From positions 1,116,001 through 1,180,000 of the forward strand of contig NZ_LT968775.1 of NCBI RefSeq assembly GCF_900240975.1: a DNA stretch of 64,000 bases, given 5' to 3'. The notes under the pieces were generated by a model. It saw only the letters and a list, made by a program, of their open reading frames with translations, had not been told where the DNA came from and searched no databases. Made by a program: the position numbers and the translations under genes. Shown in pieces: positions 63,617 to 64,000 of the stretch (position 1 is its first letter; every line of letters begins with the position of its first letter). This DNA is from Mycobacterium sp. 4858. Lineage in GTDB: Bacteria > Actinomycetota > Actinomycetes > Mycobacteriales > Mycobacteriaceae.

Positions 63617-64000
63617 ATGCCGCTGCTGTACATCGACCTCATCGAGGGCCGCACGCCGTCGGAGGTCCGGGCACTGCTCGACGCCGTTCACGACGCCGTC
63701 GTCGAAGCGTTCGGCGTGCCCCCGCGGGACCGCTACCAGGTGGTGCGGACCCATCCGGCCCACGAAATCGTCGCTTTGGATACCGGGCTCGGCATCACCC
63801 GCTCGGCGCAGCAGGTGATCGTGCAGGTGGTGAGTCGGCGGCGCACGCGGGCGATGAAGGAGAAGTTCTACGAGCTGCTGGCCGGCAACCTGGCGGAGCG
63901 GTGCGGGCTCGACGGGGCCGACCTGATCGTGTCGGTCACCGAGAACGGCGACGAGGATTGGTCTTTCGGCCACGGCCGGGCGCAGTTTCTCACCGGGGAG
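63617..64000 (+). CDS. Tautomerase-family protein (partial at window end)
   Basis: A 4-oxalocrotonate-tautomerase-superfamily protein starting MPLLYIDLIEGRTPSEVRAL, where Pro2 becomes the N-terminal catalytic base after Met removal. At least 128 aa are visible, the usual length for tautomerase_2-type proteins, and the stop lies beyond the window. ATG 63617 follows GGAGGAGACGAA. Divergent from the LysR regulator, which is its likely controller. It may isomerise unsaturated acids or act as a dehalogenase-like enzyme. Confidence 0.85.
   Translation, partial: MPLLYIDLIEGRTPSEVRALLDAVHDAVVEAFGVPPRDRYQVVRTHPAHEIVALDTGLGITRSAQQVIVQVVSRRRTRAMKEKFYELLAGNLAERCGLDGADLIVSVTENGDEDWSFGHGRAQFLTGE

Overview
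The window is a gene-dense, GC-rich chromosome segment of a slow-growing nontuberculous Mycobacterium, most likely of the M. avium complex or a close relative. Evidence: PE and PPE proteins, two cutinases, a DUF732 secreted protein, adjacent furA-katG whose KatG has an avium-like N terminus, a full-length 762-aa isocitrate lyase 2, an L,D-transpeptidase lipoprotein, several TIGR00027-type methyltransferases and a methylmannose polysaccharide (MMP) gene cluster, which is described only from nontuberculous mycobacteria. I see no rRNA, tRNA, CRISPR array, prophage or insertion sequence.

Layout. 1-8.8 kb: methyltransferase, NTF2-like protein, glucose-6-phosphate dehydrogenase, aromatic-type FAD monooxygenase and the large helicase HrpA. 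8.9-14.5 kb: crotonase, cutinase, a two-gene CsbD/coiled-coil operon, MOSC protein, DUF732 protein and a C39-peptidase-like lipoprotein. 14.7-19.3 kb: a PPE protein ending in a SHOCT domain, a GT1 glycosyltransferase with a methyltransferase, and a cupin. 19.3-23 kb: a DAO-Rieske oxidoreductase with a coiled-coil partner, divergent from an L,D-transpeptidase. 23.1-26.7 kb: furA-katG and an Rv2525c-like Tat-exported protein.

27-30.8 kb holds manT, a probable sugar 3-O-methyltransferase, mmpH and convergent meT1, the MMP synthesis and recycling cluster. Its upstream promoter carries two inverted repeats. 30.9-45.9 kb: second cutinase, GH16 glucanase-like protein, F420/flavin oxidoreductases, SOUL protein, an orphan PE protein, thiol peroxidase, GlxA/DJ-1 pair and SDR. 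45.9-54.5 kb: transporter, a translationally coupled arylsulfatase-SfLAP pair, beta-lactamase-fold esterase and a fatty-acyl-AMP ligase. 54.6-64 kb: a 36-aa Cys-rich lipoprotein, luciferase-like oxidoreductase, a 68-aa secreted peptide with a palindrome-rich promoter, isocitrate lyase 2, MBL hydrolase, SRPBCC protein, PEBP lipoprotein, a 5'-truncated carotenoid-desaturase-like pseudogene, a LysR regulator and a tautomerase cut by the window end.

Two loci show decay. An AraC/VOC gene pair is fused by an internal deletion near 38400. A phytoene-desaturase-like gene has lost its FAD-binding half, with GCGCACACT repeats at the breakpoint. The themes that recur are envelope and polysaccharide metabolism (cutinases, GH16, Ldt, MMP cluster, GT1, sulfatase-SfLAP), redox defence (KatG, Tpx, zwf) and many flavin or SAM-dependent enzymes of unknown substrate.
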